The notes beneath the pieces are model-generated. The model searched no databases and was not told the DNA's origin. It saw only the letters and a list, made by a program, of their open reading frames with translations. 64,000 nucleotides of DNA, taken from NCBI GenBank assembly GCA_030765525.1, contig JAVCCK010000010.1:248001-312000 (forward strand), written 5' to 3'. Shown here one piece after another: positions 42,178 to 53,162 of this stretch. A program made the position numbers and the translations under genes. This stretch comes from Candidatus Lernaella stagnicola (GTDB lineage: Bacteria; Lernaellota; Lernaellaia; Lernaellales; Lernaellaceae). Each line of letters opens with the position of its first letter. Position 1 is the stretch's first letter.

Positions 42178-42749
42178 AGGCGGTACGGATTTCTATCGTG
42201 GCCGGCCTTTTCGCGCTTTGCGCGGCGCCCGCCCTGGCGGCCGAAGGCGAAGGTTTTATTGCCGAGCATCACCTGCTGATCGAGAACCTCGCCGCGGTAT
42301 TCAACTTCGTGATCTTCGCGTGGGTTCTGTTGCGTTTTGCCGGCCCGAAAGTGAAGGCGATGTTCCAGTCCGGGGCCGACGCTTACCACGTCAAAGTACA
42401 GGAAGCGGCGGACGCCTTGGCCGCGGCAGAGGAAGCGCACGCCCAGTGGGCGAAGCGTTTCGATGCGATGCAAGAGGAACTCGACGACGTGCGCGAGACG
42501 GCGCGCCAGTTGGCCGAGTCGCAGGCGCGGCAGATTATCGAAGATGCGAAGAAGCAAGCTGAGCGCCTTGTCGCGGACGCCGAGCGCAGCGCCGAGGACG
42601 AATTGCGGCAGTCGGTGGATCAACTTCGCGCCGAGATGGCCGACCGCGTGTTGGCGAAAGCCGAAACACTTCTTCAAGGGCGGCTGACGCCGTCGCATCA
42701 AAAGATGCTGATTGAGGAAGCGATCAAGAAACTGGAGGCCCGCCAATGA
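42174..42749 (+). CDS. atpF: F1Fo ATP synthase subunit b (second b-type subunit)
   Basis: 191 residues. A leader-like hydrophobic N-terminus (ISIVAGLFALCAAPALAAEG) precedes the membrane helix region LIENLAAVFNFVIFAWVLLR and a long coiled coil (KVQEAADALAAAEEAHAQWA onward). Extra N-terminal hydrophobic leaders on one b subunit are common in Deltaproteobacteria-like operons. It pairs with b' to hold F1 to Fo and is coupled to both neighbours by 4-base overlaps. Confidence 0.9.
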   Translation: MKAVRISIVAGLFALCAAPALAAEGEGFIAEHHLLIENLAAVFNFVIFAWVLLRFAGPKVKAMFQSGADAYHVKVQEAADALAAAEEAHAQWAKRFDAMQEELDDVRETARQLAESQARQIIEDAKKQAERLVADAERSAEDELRQSVDQLRAEMADRVLAKAETLLQGRLTPSHQKMLIEEAIKKLEARQ

Positions 42750-43282
42750 GCGCCAACGTGTTGGGACGCCGTTACGCCGGGGCGTTGTTGGACCTGGGCG
42801 TGAAAAACGCCAAGGCGGATTTGTACGGCCGGCAACTGGCGGCGGCAGCCGAAGTATTGGGCGATCCGGCGGTAAAGAAGGCGCTGTCCAGTCCGCTGTT
42901 CGACGCAAAGTTCAAGCGTGAGATCATCGACCAAGCGGCGCACGAACTACAGTTGTCGCCGACCGTAAAGAATTTTCTGCGCTTGTTGATCGATAAGCGG
43001 CGCATCACGATCTTGCAGGCCATCACGGCCAAGTACGCCGAATTGCTCGACGAACACAACGGCATCGCGCGCGCGACCGTGTGTTCGGCGGTGGAACTGG
43101 ATACCGCCGCGCTGGCCCGCCTACGGGTCTTGCTGCAACGAAAAGTCGGCCGACGCATCGAATTAACCGCCCACACCGACCCGTCGGTGGTAGGTGGGTT
43201 GCGGGTGCAAGTCGGTTCCAAAGTATATGACGCGACGATCGCCAGTCACCTCAGGCGGCTTCGCGAGAAATTGAAACACTAG
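42746..43282 (+). CDS. atpH: F1Fo ATP synthase subunit delta
   Basis: 178 residues: MSANVLGRRYAGALLDLGVK at the start, the central SPTVKNFLRLLIDKRRITIL, and the C-terminal VVGGLRVQVGSKVYDATIAS, which are OSCP/delta hallmarks. It links the b stalk to the top of the alpha3beta3 head. Confidence 0.95.
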   Translation: MSANVLGRRYAGALLDLGVKNAKADLYGRQLAAAAEVLGDPAVKKALSSPLFDAKFKREIIDQAAHELQLSPTVKNFLRLLIDKRRITILQAITAKYAELLDEHNGIARATVCSAVELDTAALARLRVLLQRKVGRRIELTAHTDPSVVGGLRVQVGSKVYDATIASHLRRLREKLKH

Positions 43283-43300
43283 GTCGAGGGGATTTGGCTA

Positions 43301-44821
43301 ATGGAAATCAGAGCCGAGGAGATCAAACAGATCATCGCGAAGCAGATCGCCGATTACGGCAAAGAAGTAGACGTCGCTGAAACCGGCGTTGTGCTCTCGG
43401 TGGGTGACGGTATCGCACACGTGCATGGTCTGGAAAACGTGATGGCCGGCGAGTTGTTGGAATTCCCAGGTGAGGTCATGGGTATGGCGCTCAACCTGGA
43501 AGAAGACAACGTCGGCGCGGTCGTGTTGGGCGAAGACATCCACATCCGCGAGGGTGACACGGTCAAACGAACGGGCAAGATCGTGCAGGTACCCGTCGGC
43601 AAAGGCGTGCTGGGCCGCGTCGTTAACGCGCTGGGCCAGCCCATCGACGGCAAAGGGCCGATCGAATCCGACGAGTCCCACCCCATCGAAATCAAGGCGC
43701 CCGGTATCGTTTACCGGCAGCCGGTGCACGAGCCGTTGCAGACGGGCATCAAGGCTATTGACTCGATGATCCCGATCGGCCGAGGGCAGCGCGAGTTGAT
43801 CATCGGCGACCGGCAAACCGGCAAGACCGCGATTGCCATCGATACGATCATCAATCAGAAGAACACCGACGTGCACTGCATCTACGTGGCCACCGGCCAG
43901 AAGATGTCGACGATCGCGCAGGTGGTCGACAAGCTGGAAAAGTTCGGCGCCATGGAATACACGACGATCGTCGCGGCCACGGCTTCGGACCCCGCGCCGA
44001 TGCAGTTCATCAGCCCCTACACGGGCTGCACGATGGGCGAATACTTCCGCGATAACGGTATGCACGCGGTAATTTTCTACGACGACCTGTCCAAACACGC
44101 CGCCGCCTACCGCCAGCTTTCCCTGTTGCTGCGCCGTCCGCCGGGCCGCGAAGCGTACCCCGGCGACGTCTTTTATCTGCACAGCCGCCTGCTGGAGCGC
44201 GCCGCGAAAATGAGCGACGACAAGGGTGGCGGCAGTCTCACGGCGTTGCCGATCATCGAAACCCAGGCCGGCGACATTTCGGCTTACATTCCCACGAACG
44301 TCATCTCCATTACCGACGGGCAGATCTTCCTGGAAACCGATCTGTTCTACTCCGGCATTCGCCCGGCGGTGAACGCCGGCCTGTCGGTGTCCCGTGTCGG
44401 CGGCAACGCGCAGATCAAGGCGATGAAGCAGGTGGCCGGTTCGTTGCGTCTGGACTTGGCGCAGTATCGCGAGTTGGCGGCCTTCGCTCAGTTCGGTTCG
44501 GACCTGGACAAGACGACGCAGGCGCAACTGGCGCGCGGCGATCGCATGATGGAAATTCTCAAGCAGGCGCAGTACGAGCCACAACCGGTCGAGAGGCAGA
44601 TCGCGTTGATTTACGCCGGGATCAAGGGCCTGCTCGACGGCATCGATATCGGGAAGATGGGCGAGTGGGAAGCCGGTTTCTACCGCTTCCTGGAAGAGCG
44701 TCACGCGACGCTGCTGAGCGAGATTCGCGACGAGAAGAAAATCTCTGACGAGCTCGGCGAGAAACTGAACGCGGCGATTGCCGAATTCAGTGAAGTGTTC
44801 ACGGCCGGTTCGGAAACTTAA
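43301..44821 (+). CDS. atpA: F1Fo ATP synthase subunit alpha
   Basis: 506 residues, full length. The beta-barrel start [20 protein letters not shown] is standard, Walker A is [15 protein letters not shown], and the conserved region around [20 protein letters not shown] is intact. Nearly half of the C-terminal helices ([20 protein letters not shown]) match family consensus. It forms the non-catalytic nucleotide sites of F1. Confidence 0.98.
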   Translation: MEIRAEEIKQIIAKQIADYGKEVDVAETGVVLSVGDGIAHVHGLENVMAGELLEFPGEVMGMALNLEEDNVGAVVLGEDIHIREGDTVKRTGKIVQVPVGKGVLGRVVNALGQPIDGKGPIESDESHPIEIKAPGIVYRQPVHEPLQTGIKAIDSMIPIGRGQRELIIGDRQTGKTAIAIDTIINQKNTDVHCIYVATGQKMSTIAQVVDKLEKFGAMEYTTIVAATASDPAPMQFISPYTGCTMGEYFRDNGMHAVIFYDDLSKHAAAYRQLSLLLRRPPGREAYPGDVFYLHSRLLERAAKMSDDKGGGSLTALPIIETQAGDISAYIPTNVISITDGQIFLETDLFYSGIRPAVNAGLSVSRVGGNAQIKAMKQVAGSLRLDLAQYRELAAFAQFGSDLDKTTQAQLARGDRMMEILKQAQYEPQPVERQIALIYAGIKGLLDGIDIGKMGEWEAGFYRFLEERHATLLSEIRDEKKISDELGEKLNAAIAEFSEVFTAGSET

Positions 44822-44830
44822 GGACGCGAC

Positions 44831-45709
44831 ATGGCGACGCTAAAAGACATTAAAAAGCGCATCAGCAGCATCAAGAGCACGCACAAAATCACCAAGGCCA
44901 TGAAAATGGTGGCCGCGGCGAGATTGCGCGGCGCCGAAGAGCGGATGCGCGCCGGTCGCCCCTACGCCGCGATGCTGGATTCGCTGATCGGCAATCTGTA
45001 CCGGCGTACGGAGGCGGAGGGCTTCCCGCTGCTGGACGGCAAGGACGAAGTCCACACGGTGCAGATGCTGGTATTGACCTCCGACCGCGGTTTGTGCGGC
45101 GGTTTCAACAGCAATATCCTGCGCCGCGCGCTGGCGACCAAAGCGAAGTTCGAGGCAGAGGGCAAGGTCGTTCAAGTGAGTTTCATCGGCCGCAAAGCCT
45201 TGGGTTTTTTCCGGCACCGCAGCATCGAAACGACTCGCGAGTACCTCAATATTTTGGGCGATCACAACTTTTCGCTGGCCAAGCAACTCGGCGATGAGTT
45301 GATTTCCGATTTCACAGAGGATCGGTGCGACGAAGTGTACCTCGTGTCCAACGAGTTCGTTTCCGTGCTGAGCCAAAATGTTGTGAACCGCCGTTTGGTG
45401 CCGGTCGTGTTGCGCGGCCTGGAGCATCCGGACGGCATGGAGTCGGTGGTCGATTACCGCTTCGAGCCCAACAAGGAGCTATTGTTGGCCGACCTGCTGC
45501 CGCTGCAGGTTCACTATCAGCTTTATCACGCATTTCTGGAGAGTTACGCGGCGGAAATGGGCGCCCGCATGAGCGCGATGGAATCGGCCACGACCAACGC
45601 CGAGGAAATGATCGACAAGCTCACGTTGCAGTACAACCGGGCTCGTCAGGCCGCGATTACGACGGAATTGACGGAAATTATCAACGGCGCAAACGCTATT
45701 TCGCAGTAA
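44831..45709 (+). CDS. atpG: F1Fo ATP synthase subunit gamma
   Basis: 292 residues with typical ends: MATLKDIKKRISSIKSTHKI TKAMKMVAAA at the start in two adjoining segments, and ATTNAEEMIDKLTLQYNRAR then ITTELTEIINGANAI at the finish. The middle DRGLCGGFNSNILR is the family signature. It is the rotating central shaft of F1. Confidence 0.97.
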   Translation: MATLKDIKKRISSIKSTHKITKAMKMVAAARLRGAEERMRAGRPYAAMLDSLIGNLYRRTEAEGFPLLDGKDEVHTVQMLVLTSDRGLCGGFNSNILRRALATKAKFEAEGKVVQVSFIGRKALGFFRHRSIETTREYLNILGDHNFSLAKQLGDELISDFTEDRCDEVYLVSNEFVSVLSQNVVNRRLVPVVLRGLEHPDGMESVVDYRFEPNKELLLADLLPLQVHYQLYHAFLESYAAEMGARMSAMESATTNAEEMIDKLTLQYNRARQAAITTELTEIINGANAISQ

Positions 45710-45721
45710 GGGAGACAGTAG

Positions 45722-47134
<1,413 letters not shown>

Positions 47135-47144
47135 GGAGCACGCA

Positions 47145-47555
47145 ATGGCCGATACTCTCATCGTCAAAGTAGTTACGCCGGCTCAGAAGCTGTACGACGG
47201 CGAAGCCGGCAGCATCGTCGCGCCCGGCAAGCAAGGCGAGTTCGGCATCCTGCCGGGTCACGACCCGTGGTTGGTCGCCCTGGGCATGGGGCCGCTGCAC
47301 ATTCAAAACGCCAAAGGCGAGTCGTGGGCGTTCTTCCTCAACGGCGGTTATTGCCGAATCGACGATAACCATGTGGAAGTTCTGGCTGAAACCTGCGAGT
47401 CCGCCGACAAGATCGACATGGAGCGCGCCGCAGCCGCGAAAGGCCGCGCCGAAGAGCGGATCAAGGCGTCGGCGAAAGATGAAGACGTCGACATGATGCG
47501 CGCCGAAGCTGCCTTGCGGCGGGCGCTGTACCGCTTGGAGGTCGCCGGTAAGTAG
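47145..47555 (+). CDS. atpC: F1Fo ATP synthase subunit epsilon
   Basis: 136 residues: LIVKVVTPAQKLYDGEAGSI, GKQGEFGILPGHDPWLVALG and the C-terminal helical pair with AEAALRRALYRLEVAGK. The beta-sandwich plus helical hairpin is the epsilon layout; it couples the rotor and can inhibit hydrolysis. A terminator follows 25 bases after the stop, so the cluster ends here. atpB (a) and atpE (c) are not in the window. Confidence 0.95.
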   Translation: MADTLIVKVVTPAQKLYDGEAGSIVAPGKQGEFGILPGHDPWLVALGMGPLHIQNAKGESWAFFLNGGYCRIDDNHVEVLAETCESADKIDMERAAAAKGRAEERIKASAKDEDVDMMRAEAALRRALYRLEVAGK

Positions 47556-47579
47556 TTTTTCGTTTCCCTTATGCGATCG

Positions 47580-47607
47580 ACCCGGGGCCCAGCGTCCCGG
47601 GTTTTTT
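47580..47607 (+). terminator. Rho-independent terminator after atpC
   Basis: ACCCGGG at 47580-47586 pairs with CCCGGGT at 47596-47602, followed by a T-run at 47602-47607. It closes the plus-strand ATP synthase operon. Confidence 0.85.
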
Positions 47608-47688
47608 ATTGGCTGCGTCGTGGGACGGCGCTTTGGCCAACGGGGTTCGCTCGGGTTATGATCGACCCCAACCCCGACAGGAGGAGCT

Positions 47689-48792
47689 TTGTCCGCCCCA
47701 TCCACGATGTCGTCCAAACGTGCCAAGCTGCGCCGTCGTCGTTGGCTGCGCCGCATCCTGTTTTTCGCGTTGGGCCTGGCCCTGGGCATCGAAGTGTTCG
47801 GTTACGTGTTGCGGCACACGACGCTCAGCGTGTTCGATTTCTTCAAGCTCGAATGGCCCCGGCGCGCTTACACGCAGCACGATTCATTGAAGATCCTCGC
47901 GCTGGGCGATTCGTTCACGTACGGCATCACCAGCGGCCGTGAGTCGGAATTTCTGATTGGTTATCCGGAAATTCTCGGGAATCTACTGCATTCGGAGACG
48001 GCGACTGTCGAAGTCATCAACCTGGCCTACCCGGCCGCCGACTCCGGCCGGATGCGGGAACGCCTGCAGAAATTTCTAAAAACACCCGCGTCGTATCCCG
48101 ATGTCGTGCTCATTGCGACGGGCATCAACAACATCGGCTTCGCCAAGTTCGTGGAATGCCAACGCGCCTACGGCGACCGGCCGCCGAGCCTGTCCACCCG
48201 GGCGGCGGGCTATCTTTACCGGCACTCGGTGATGTTTCGCATTCTGGCCCTGACGAGTGGTTCGCTACTGCGAATCCGCCTACCCGGCGTCAGCGTCGAC
48301 GAGTACGTGTATCCCGACTCGGACGGTGTGATTCATTGGGTGCACCCGCCCGCGAAACGCTGGACCAAGGAATGCTTGGCGGACGACGTGCGGTCGATCG
48401 TCGCGCAAACCACCAAAACCGGTGCCGTGCCTGTGTTCGTGACGTATCATCAGGAATCCTTCGCCACCGAGAGCGCTCGCGAATTCGCGGTGGCGACCGG
48501 CGCGCCCTTGGTTGACGTGGCCGAAGCGGCGCAGCAGATCGATCCGGATTTGCTGGCACGTTATCGGGCTTCGGGTTCGTGGCATCCGAATTTTTGCGGC
48601 TACGTGGCGGTCGCCGCGCTGATAGCGCCCGTGGTAGAGGCGCTGCCCGCCGCGCAGGAAAAGGGTTTCCGCATGCGGACCTATGACGAGGTTCGTCCTT
48701 TCCTCTACGACGAATTGGCGAAGGATAAAAAAACGGACCGCCCGTGTCCGGCGGTAGTGGGATTGTTTCCGACCACCGCCGCCCTTCCCTAA
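47689..48792 (+). CDS. Membrane-anchored SGNH-type hydrolase
   Basis: 367 residues from a TTG at 47689 just after AGGAGGAG; the ATG six codons later is too far from that site. A basic N-terminus and one helix (WLRRILFFALGLALGIEVFG) anchor it, with the domain outside. Block I is KILALGDSFTYG (Ser75), a later block is IATGINNIGFA, and the last is SGSWHPNFCGY with the His, although the usual Asp three residues before that His is not evident. This resembles AlgX/ALGX-like or GDSL acetyltransferase-esterase proteins acting on polysaccharides. Activity is uncertain because of the missing Asp. Confidence 0.75.
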   Translation: MSAPSTMSSKRAKLRRRRWLRRILFFALGLALGIEVFGYVLRHTTLSVFDFFKLEWPRRAYTQHDSLKILALGDSFTYGITSGRESEFLIGYPEILGNLLHSETATVEVINLAYPAADSGRMRERLQKFLKTPASYPDVVLIATGINNIGFAKFVECQRAYGDRPPSLSTRAAGYLYRHSVMFRILALTSGSLLRIRLPGVSVDEYVYPDSDGVIHWVHPPAKRWTKECLADDVRSIVAQTTKTGAVPVFVTYHQESFATESAREFAVATGAPLVDVAEAAQQIDPDLLARYRASGSWHPNFCGYVAVAALIAPVVEALPAAQEKGFRMRTYDEVRPFLYDELAKDKKTDRPCPAVVGLFPTTAALP

Positions 48793-48895
48793 CGCCTCGC
48801 GCGACTTACTCGAGGAATCGCTTGCGGGTCGCCGCCGCATTGCCTGCAGGAAATGGCCTCCATGCGCGACATTCCAGCAAAGCGGGCACGAAAAA

Positions 48896-48917
48896 ACCCG
48901 GGCCGCGGGGCCCGGGT
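48896..48917 (-). terminator. Rho-independent terminator for the VIT/vWA gene
   Basis: ACCCGGG at 48896-48902 pairs with CCCGGGT at 48911-48917. The A-run at 48891-48896 becomes a T-run on the minus strand, so it terminates the gene at 48938. The stem is identical to that after atpC. Confidence 0.8.
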
Positions 48918-48937
48918 CGTAATCGGCGGATCGGAGT

Positions 48938-51322
48938 TTAGAAGCGCACGAAGAAAACCAACGTCGCTTCGTTACCCGGCGCTTTGAAGGACGGCTTTTT
49001 GAGCGCGGCGACAATTTTCGCTTTGAGCTTGGCGTCGCCGGTGGTGTCTTTGAGCACCTCGACCTTAGCCACCTTGCCGCTTGCGCTGAGCGTCAGGCGA
49101 ATCATCATCATCTTGCCGTCGGGCAGTGACATGCCTTTGACGGCCTGGCCGAGCGACCGAGCGACGTCGGTTTGCAGCTTGCGCCGGTACGGGCTTTCGT
49201 CGCTGATGCCCAGGAAGGCAACCGGATCCAGGCGCAGGGCGTACGCCGCATTCGGTTCGGCCACTTCGTCGGTCGTGATGATGCCGAGCGCTCCGCCGCG
49301 GTGGGGCGACGGCTTGGACGGCGGCGGCGGCGGGGCCATGGTGCGGACGACCGAGGGCCGGTACATGCGCTTGTTTCTGGACTGCAGGGCGCTTTTTTCT
49401 TCCGCCTCGCCGAACACGCCTTCGTAGGAGACGCCCTCGGGCATTTCGACCGGCACCTGCACGGTCTGCAATTTGCCGTCAACGTTGCGCACCTTTTCCT
49501 CGACGGCCACGAAAGACGTGAACTGCGTCATGAGGTTGTACTTGAGGCCCAGTTGGGTGATCTCGTCTTCCAGCGGCTTGAGTTCGTCGCGTCCGACTTC
49601 GAGACGCTGCATCAGTTTTTCGACACGCATGCGCGCCCAGAGGCTTGCCAGTTGTTCCGAGCCGCTTTTCTTGCCGGGCAAGCGGAGGCGTTGTTCGAAC
49701 TCGGCGGTTCCGTTACCCTGTTTGCCGCCGATGGTCACCGTCGCCCCGCCCGGCTTTGTGAAGCGGCCGAAGATCGCCAGCGGTTGACCCGCATAGAGGT
49801 CCGGCATGCGCTCGGGGTAGAGATCGGTGACTTCGAGGCCGTTCCAGTCAACTTCGATGTCGCGCAGCACCGGCGTGTCGAGACGCTGGTGGAATTTTTC
49901 GACGACTTCCTGCGTGGCTTCATCTTGGCGCACGAACTGCGCGAAGCCGCGGCCCTCTTCGGCCATGCGGGCGATGAGGTAGAGGTTGGTCGAGCCGCCC
50001 ACGCCGAACATGAACAGGCGGGCGTCGCCGAGGTTGTCGTTGATCTCGGTGAGAATTTCGGTTTCGTTGCCGATGTAGCCGTCGGTCGTCATCACGACGA
50101 TGCGCAGGCGCTTGGGATCTTCCGGCCAATTGAGGGCCGTCTGGATAACCGGCAGCATGCGCGTGCCGCCGGTAGCCCGGATTTGGTCGACGAACTTGCG
50201 CGCCTCGCGGATATTGGCGGCCGTGGCCGGCACGGGCCCCGAGGCCATCGAGGTGACGATGTCGTTGAAGTCGAAGACCTGGAAGGTGTCGTCGACACGC
50301 AGGCCCTTGAGCGCGCGCCGGACCAGTTCCTTGGATTTGGTGAGCGGATCGCCCTGCTGGCTGCCGGAGGAATCGACGACGAAGAGGATTTCGCGGGGGA
50401 TGATTTCCTTTTTGCTGTAATCGGCTTTCGGTGCGAGCATCAATAGGAAGTAGCCGCTGTCGCCCTCGCTGAATACGACCGAGCCGAAGGACGGCGCCTT
50501 GCCGATGACCTTGTAGCGCAGAATGAAATCCTTGTTGGGGATCGTGTCGCGCTCGTCGAGTTTGACAGTGGCGGTGCGGCTGGAGCCGCGCTCCATCTTG
50601 ATCCAATGGGAGGGGCTTTTCGGGTCGTCGAACTTGACGCCGCCGTCGATGCGCAGTGTCAGGTCGATGTCGTGGCCGGAGCGTTCGCCGGGCTTGATCA
50701 CCGGCGGGGTGATGCGCGAGGCGTCGGGTACGCGGTCGGTATCCGGGGCCCAACCGCCGCCCTGCTTGCCGACGATTTTTTCGCCGGGAATGTAGCGCGG
50801 TCCCACGACCATCGGGAACACGAACTCGTATTGACCGCTTTCGTATTTGAGCACGTCAAAGTAGGTGATTTGGATTTCGATGTTGTCGCCCGGCATGATG
50901 TTGGCGATCGATTGCGTGAAGATGTTGGGTCGCTCCTGCTCCAGTAGCGAAGTCGTTTTGCCCGCCTTTTTCGCCTGTTCGTAGATTTTCCGGGCTTCTT
51001 CGCGCGGTTTGATGACGCCCTTAATAACGCGGTCGCCGATTTTCATGGTCATGGAATCGACCGCCGCGCGATGCGGCAGCGGAAACACATACACCGCTTC
51101 GATGGGGTTTTTAAATGGATTGACGAAGGTTTGCGTCACCGTGACCCGTGCGACGAAACCCGCGACGTCGGCGTCGACCGAGGTATGCGCGAGCGGCACT
51201 TCGAGGTCTTTCACCTCTTTGTTGACGACCTTCAGCGTGCCGGTACCGATTTCTTCGGCCTGCGCCGCGGGCGCCAGCGCGAAACACAACGCCAGAATAA
51301 GAAGCAAAACAGTCGTTCGCAT
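48938..51322 (-). CDS. VIT and von Willebrand A domain protein with TonB-like C-terminus
   Basis: 794 residues. A signal peptide (MRTTVLLLILALCFALAPAA) leads into a VIT domain (VTQTFVNPFKNPIEAVYVFP, MKIGDRVIKGVIKPREEARK, EQERPNIFTQSIANIMPGD). The vWA domain carries the MIDAS motif ILFVVDSSGSQQG, and later TGGTRMLPVIQTAL and VMTTDGYIGNE. After a linker with PPPPPSKPSPHRGG, the last 100 residues match AgmX/PglI-type C-termini (SGKVAKVEVLKDTTGDAKLK). The family resembles inter-alpha-trypsin inhibitor heavy chains and marine proteobacterial sortase-target proteins. Probably periplasmic or surface-exposed. Confidence 0.87.
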   Translation of the reverse strand: MRTTVLLLILALCFALAPAAQAEEIGTGTLKVVNKEVKDLEVPLAHTSVDADVAGFVARVTVTQTFVNPFKNPIEAVYVFPLPHRAAVDSMTMKIGDRVIKGVIKPREEARKIYEQAKKAGKTTSLLEQERPNIFTQSIANIMPGDNIEIQITYFDVLKYESGQYEFVFPMVVGPRYIPGEKIVGKQGGGWAPDTDRVPDASRITPPVIKPGERSGHDIDLTLRIDGGVKFDDPKSPSHWIKMERGSSRTATVKLDERDTIPNKDFILRYKVIGKAPSFGSVVFSEGDSGYFLLMLAPKADYSKKEIIPREILFVVDSSGSQQGDPLTKSKELVRRALKGLRVDDTFQVFDFNDIVTSMASGPVPATAANIREARKFVDQIRATGGTRMLPVIQTALNWPEDPKRLRIVVMTTDGYIGNETEILTEINDNLGDARLFMFGVGGSTNLYLIARMAEEGRGFAQFVRQDEATQEVVEKFHQRLDTPVLRDIEVDWNGLEVTDLYPERMPDLYAGQPLAIFGRFTKPGGATVTIGGKQGNGTAEFEQRLRLPGKKSGSEQLASLWARMRVEKLMQRLEVGRDELKPLEDEITQLGLKYNLMTQFTSFVAVEEKVRNVDGKLQTVQVPVEMPEGVSYEGVFGEAEEKSALQSRNKRMYRPSVVRTMAPPPPPSKPSPHRGGALGIITTDEVAEPNAAYALRLDPVAFLGISDESPYRRKLQTDVARSLGQAVKGMSLPDGKMMMIRLTLSASGKVAKVEVLKDTTGDAKLKAKIVAALKKPSFKAPGNEATLVFFVRF

Positions 51323-51381
51323 GATTTGTCCCCTTGATGGTTGTCCATTTGCTCATACCACGGGCGGCACTTGGACAAAAG

Positions 51382-51528
51382 ATGCGCGCGCGGCACTTAG
51401 CTTTCGACCCTGCGACGCGTGCTTTGTTCCCCCTGTTTGACGGTCGCCGCGCCGACCGGTACGTTTCCGAAAACTCGTTGGGGCTGTCGTTTGCGGTTCA
51501 CGGCGCTGCCTCGGAGCGGGATGCATGA
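51382..51528 (+). CDS. Possible small ORF coupled to the rhomboid gene
   Basis: 48 codons starting MRARHLAFDPATRALFPLFD and ending in a TGA that overlaps the rhomboid ATG as ATGA. The overlap and the non-repetitive composition make a short translated leader plausible. There is no strong ribosome site and no family resemblance, so it may be fortuitous. Confidence 0.3.
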   Translation: MRARHLAFDPATRALFPLFDGRRADRYVSENSLGLSFAVHGAASERDA

Positions 51529-53018
51529 TCCTTATTTTCCCGATCGGTCACGACCACTTCCGCATGCGCCGGCGCCCTTACGCCACGTACGCGCTCATCG
51601 CGCTCAATATCATCATTTATTTTCTGACCAGCTCGGCCCGGAGCGATGCCAACACCGCATGGCAGGAAAATCACAACGACCAGGCGACTTTTCATTGCCG
51701 GGTGTTCTTGGCGCTAAAGGGTGAGGAGTTCGGCTACGACCACGCTTCGGCGCGTGATCAGGATGAAGACGCCCCGTATTTCTTTTGCTATGAAAACCAT
51801 GACGCCGTGGAAGCCACCTGGGTGCTTTTTGAGACAAACGGGCTGACGAGCACCATGCACCCTTTGTATCAGGAATATCTGCGTAAAAAGGTGGTTTGGA
51901 ACCAGGCACGAACCAACAGCCTTATGGGGCGATTCGCCCTGACGCCGGCGGAATTTCACCCCTTCAAGGCGATATCCGCGCTTTTTTTGCACGCCGATAT
52001 CTGGCACCTGTTCGGCAATATGCTCTTTCTATTCTTGGCCGGCGCGATTTTGGAGGAAACCTTCGGCGCTTTTCTTTATCTGTTGCTGTATTTGTTGTCC
52101 GGTTTCATCGCCAACACGTTTTTCGCACTGCTTTTCACTTCCTCGACGGTGCCGCTGTTGGGCGCCTCTGGGGCGATTTCGGGCTTGTTGGGCGCGTTTT
52201 TGGTGCGTTTTGCCAAGGTACGCATCCGCTTTTGGTATTTTTTCTGGTTGTTCTTCTTTTTTATGCGTAAAGGCACGTTTTCACTGCCGGCGTTCATCGT
52301 TTTGCCGTTGCTCTTTCTCCAGGATCTGTTGTACGGCGTCCTGACGCTCGAAGGAGGCGCCGGGGTGGCGTATTTCGCCCATGTCGGCGGATTCATTGTC
52401 GGCGTGGCTTTCGGCTTGTTTTTGAAACGCTACGAAATATACGCGCCGACCTTGGTCGAAGAGGAAAAAGAAGCTGCGGGACCCGTCGCGGCTGGGCCGA
52501 TGGCGCGGGTCGCGGTGACCGAGCGCCGGTATCGCCGCAAGATGGAAGCCCCCGCGGCGAATGACTATTTCGGCCGTTTCTTGCTCGTGCAGGCGCTGAT
52601 GACCGAAGGTGAGGCCGACCGAGCCGCGCAAGAGGCCGACGCGCTGGCCGAGGCGTTGGTTGACACGGATCAAACCGAATTGCTTTCCGACCTGGCGCGC
52701 ATTTTCGACGAGCCGCAAAGCGTGCCGGTCATGTCCGACCGCGCTTACGTGCAAGCGGCGATCATTCTCGAGCAACGCGCCATGCCGCAGGTCGCTTTGA
52801 CGATGTATGAGGAACTCGCGCACCACTACCCGGTGTCGCCCCATGCGGCGCGGGCGCTGTTTCGAGCCGCCCGCTTGCTGGCCACGCAACTGGCCAATCC
52901 GGCTGGTGCGCACCTGAAATTGGTCGAATTGCTTGAGAAAGTCCCGCATCATCCGACACGGCGGGAGGCGCAACGTGTGATGAACGAATTTCGCGCCACG
53001 AAACGGCTGGCGTTTTGA
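51525..53018 (+). CDS. Rhomboid-family intramembrane serine protease with C-terminal helical domain
   Basis: 497 residues. After the first helix (YALIALNIIIYFLTSSARSD) a roughly 100-residue loop intervenes before the helices FLHADIWHLFGNMLFLFLAG and LLLYLLSGFIANTFF. The catalytic Ser is in LLGASGAISGLLGAF (Ser215) and the His in VAYFAHVGGFIVGVA (His286). Residues about 330-497 are soluble, helical and repeat-like (RAAQEADALAEALVDTDQ, AALTMYEELAHHYPV-like), resembling a TPR tail. Rhomboids cleave transmembrane helices. The large L1 loop and the TPR-like tail could recruit substrates; targets are unknown. Confidence 0.88.
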   Translation: MILIFPIGHDHFRMRRRPYATYALIALNIIIYFLTSSARSDANTAWQENHNDQATFHCRVFLALKGEEFGYDHASARDQDEDAPYFFCYENHDAVEATWVLFETNGLTSTMHPLYQEYLRKKVVWNQARTNSLMGRFALTPAEFHPFKAISALFLHADIWHLFGNMLFLFLAGAILEETFGAFLYLLLYLLSGFIANTFFALLFTSSTVPLLGASGAISGLLGAFLVRFAKVRIRFWYFFWLFFFFMRKGTFSLPAFIVLPLLFLQDLLYGVLTLEGGAGVAYFAHVGGFIVGVAFGLFLKRYEIYAPTLVEEEKEAAGPVAAGPMARVAVTERRYRRKMEAPAANDYFGRFLLVQALMTEGEADRAAQEADALAEALVDTDQTELLSDLARIFDEPQSVPVMSDRAYVQAAIILEQRAMPQVALTMYEELAHHYPVSPHAARALFRAARLLATQLANPAGAHLKLVELLEKVPHHPTRREAQRVMNEFRATKRLAF

Positions 53019-53048
53019 CGGCCCGCAGCGCCGAAAAGCCCCGCCAAC

Positions 53049-53078
53049 TTGACACTTTCCGCGGCTGCGTGCTAGTGT
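53049..53078 (+). promoter_or_regulatory. Candidate sigma70-type promoter for the outer-membrane protein
   Basis: TTGACA near 53049 and TAGTGT about 18 bases later form a plausible promoter roughly 85 bases before the gene start. The -35 is perfect, the -10 weak. Confidence 0.4.
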
Positions 53079-53162
53079 CCCGGATTCGCTTGTGATGGAA
53101 TTTCCTTTTGTTCACAACGCTTTGTTACATACGCGCCGATTCGATCGGCGCTGGAGGCTAGG

